From Phycisphaeraceae bacterium (GTDB lineage Bacteria > Planctomycetota > Phycisphaerae > Phycisphaerales > Zrk34): a DNA stretch of 40,776 nt. The notes under the pieces were generated by a model. It was not told the DNA's origin, made no database searches, and was given only the letters and a program-made list of their open reading frames with translations. Positions 39,276-40,776 of this stretch are shown in pieces; within the stretch, counting starts at the first letter, position 1; each line of letters opens with the position of its first letter. The stretch covers positions 1 through 40,776 of the forward strand of contig JANQHD010000036.1 of NCBI GenBank assembly GCA_028282805.1, written 5' to 3'. The translations under genes were made by a program, and so were the position numbers.

Positions 39276-40776
39276 TTAATAAGCAGGTACAAATGTACCA
39301 TTCTCGATCGAAGATCGTAAAGTATCTGATGTCTCCTGCAATAGGCGAGCAACTTTTTCATCAGATAAGCCACGCGCCTGCCTTTCGATCCTGCGAAGCT
39401 GTTCGAGCACTACACGATTGTAGTAAGGATGGCCTCCAACGTGTTCCAGGTTCGTGAGCAGTATCCCATTTCCTTTCCCATTCATGTTAAATCCACCTTT
39501 TGCCGCACGCTCCATAAGTGGTTGGAACTTCTTTAATGCTTCTAGCGGGATAATGTGGTGTGCAATCTTGCCGGTACCCTCCGCAGCCAATGCTTCCCGC
39601 AACAATGCACGCTGTGCATTATGGTCTAATCCAATTTCACGAACCAACGACAATCTATCAATTTCTTGCGAGAAGTTGTTAACTGCTGCGAGTTCTGTAG
39701 GAGTCAGTCTTTGCGCAGCATTGGTTTCGTCGATTACCTCTGGAACAAATTTACCTCCCTTGTTTACAACCCTTCTCAAGGCCCAACCCCCAGTTCTTTT
39801 TACCAGCACAAATCCTTTCTGAGCCAATTTGGCAAGAGGTCCCCCCACGGGAAGTGTGACGATTGTCACTGCTCCCTCAAGCATTGCTCGCTTGGCAACC
39901 TCATCAATGAACACCACCGCTGCTTGCAGCCTAATTACCTTGTATTCCGCGTCTTGATAAGTCGAGGGGAACATGTAGACACCATCAGCCGCTTCACTTT
40001 CCCTGATGCGCCATTGCCGCAACTGCCCTGTTTCTATTTTCTCTAGAGGAAGACCGGCGATGATCTGCTGATAGTAAAGAAAGCGATCAATAGGCTCCAT
40101 CTCGCCGGTTCTTACATCACGTAGCGCTCGATAAAGACTTCCTCGATTAACTTTATAATCTGGATAGCCCCACATCGGATCAAGCTTGACGTAGCCATAA
40201 CCAATATGCGTACCCATAAACAGTTTCTGACTGCCGACATTGTCGCCAGGAATATGCCAATAATGTTTCAACTCAGGTACAGCCCAGAACTTATTGCTAC
40301 CGACTACCCAAGCGTTATTCAATTCATCTAAGCCCAACACATCTACCCCATTGACGCCCATGTACGCGCGCCAGGGGTTCATGCCGTCGGGGTAGCCCGC
40401 CGGGTCGCGTTGCAGCCACTGCTCGTGGGCCGTGTCGTACTCGCGGTAGTGCGTGTGGTGCAAACCCGTGAAGCGGTCACGCCACATCCCCGTCCAGCCG
40501 AACGGCGCCAAGGTACTGCGACTGACGTTGTCCGCACCCGGAATGTCGCCGTAAGTTTTGTCCGTCCATGAACCATCGCCGTCGTCGTCCTGGAGCGCGT
40601 AAGTCACGCCCGTCGTGTTGTACTTCAGACGTTCGACCAAACGATAAGACGACTCACCCGAAGGCTTGCTCACCACACCCATCAGCGTCCCACGGTCGTC
40701 CGTGATCAGCATGCGACGTTCGCCGTCGTTCGTGAACGCACCGTCGCCGTCCGTGTCCTCCTCGACCAGCACCGGA
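39276..40776 (-). CDS. RHS-repeat polymorphic toxin with C-terminal AHH-type nuclease domain (partial)
   Basis: The frame runs off the right edge, so the N-terminus is missing. Residue numbers count from the GTG at 40,772. The RHS core end is visible: PFGWTGMWRDRFTGLHHTHY, YDTAHEQWLQRDPAGYPDGM, LGLDELNN (about 90-152). The toxin part ends with IAHHIIPLEALKKFQ, FNMNGKGNGILLTN and VGGHPYYNRVVLEQL, which fits the AHH/HNH-type nuclease pattern (His405-His406 pair, then HPxYN near 448-452). It would degrade DNA in target cells. A 56-bp stretch is identical to the displaced tip (40,537-40,592 and 37,876-37,931). GC content falls sharply from about 40,366 toward the toxin end. Confidence 0.88.
   Translation of the reverse strand, partial: PVLVEEDTDGDGAFTNDGERRMLITDDRGTLMGVVSKPSGESSYRLVERLKYNTTGVTYALQDDDGDGSWTDKTYGDIPGADNVSRSTLAPFGWTGMWRDRFTGLHHTHYREYDTAHEQWLQRDPAGYPDGMNPWRAYMGVNGVDVLGLDELNNAWVVGSNKFWAVPELKHYWHIPGDNVGSQKLFMGTHIGYGYVKLDPMWGYPDYKVNRGSLYRALRDVRTGEMEPIDRFLYYQQIIAGLPLEKIETGQLRQWRIRESEAADGVYMFPSTYQDAEYKVIRLQAAVVFIDEVAKRAMLEGAVTIVTLPVGGPLAKLAQKGFVLVKRTGGWALRRVVNKGGKFVPEVIDETNAAQRLTPTELAAVNNFSQEIDRLSLVREIGLDHNAQRALLREALAAEGTGKIAHHIIPLEALKKFQPLMERAAKGGFNMNGKGNGILLTNLEHVGGHPYYNRVVLEQLRRIERQARGLSDEKVARLLQETSDTLRSSIENGTFVPAY

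Overview
The window is GC-rich, mostly chromosomal DNA that looks like a planctomycete, most likely class Phycisphaerae. This is inferred from the style of the secreted proteins (Thr-Thr-Arg-Pro-like motifs after signal peptides), a GYF_2-domain protein, a GH35 galactosidase with a discoidin-like tail, LamG/RHS proteins and several families of dispersed palindromic repeats. No rRNA gene is present to confirm it.

Left part (1-16,340): an 8-bp tandem repeat; a secreted SH3-domain protein; a small membrane protein; a minus-strand group GH35 beta-galactosidase, ribF and nrnA; gatC-gatA on the plus strand followed by a terminator and a candidate structured small RNA; glyA; secreted or membrane proteins of unknown role; a GNAT acetyltransferase; a YwiC-like membrane protein; an SDR oxidoreductase; and a SYLF lipoprotein. 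Four copies of one REP-like palindrome lie in gene ends between 8.8 and 14 kb.

Middle part (16,480-32,470): lutA-lutB-lutC for L-lactate oxidation, interrupted by a palindromic element; a GH57 glycoside hydrolase; a repeat-rich gap; a conserved small protein; and a dipeptide/oligopeptide ABC operon with two OppC-type permeases, one OppB, one binding lipoprotein and one ATPase. A co-directional run follows: EEP-family membrane protein, zinc-ribbon CPBP protease, GYF_2 membrane protein, an unknown one-TM protein and a metallophosphatase-like protein.

Right part (32,470-40,776): a secreted protein of unknown family with a structured leader and a clear terminator, a LuxR-type regulator beside a palindromic candidate operator, then about 870 bp without an intact gene. 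That gap holds a second candidate structured RNA, the 3' end of a tRNA (a likely integration scar), a strong inverted repeat and a remnant of a REP-associated transposase. Beyond it lies a polymorphic-toxin locus on the minus strand. It has an RHS gene running off the right edge with an AHH-type nuclease tip, a putative immunity gene, a displaced second RHS tip with an HExxH (zincin-like) toxin, and a second putative immunity gene. Toxin tips and immunity genes are AT-rich; the shared RHS core is GC-rich. This toxin/immunity array and the two orphan structured RNAs are the most interesting parts of the window.
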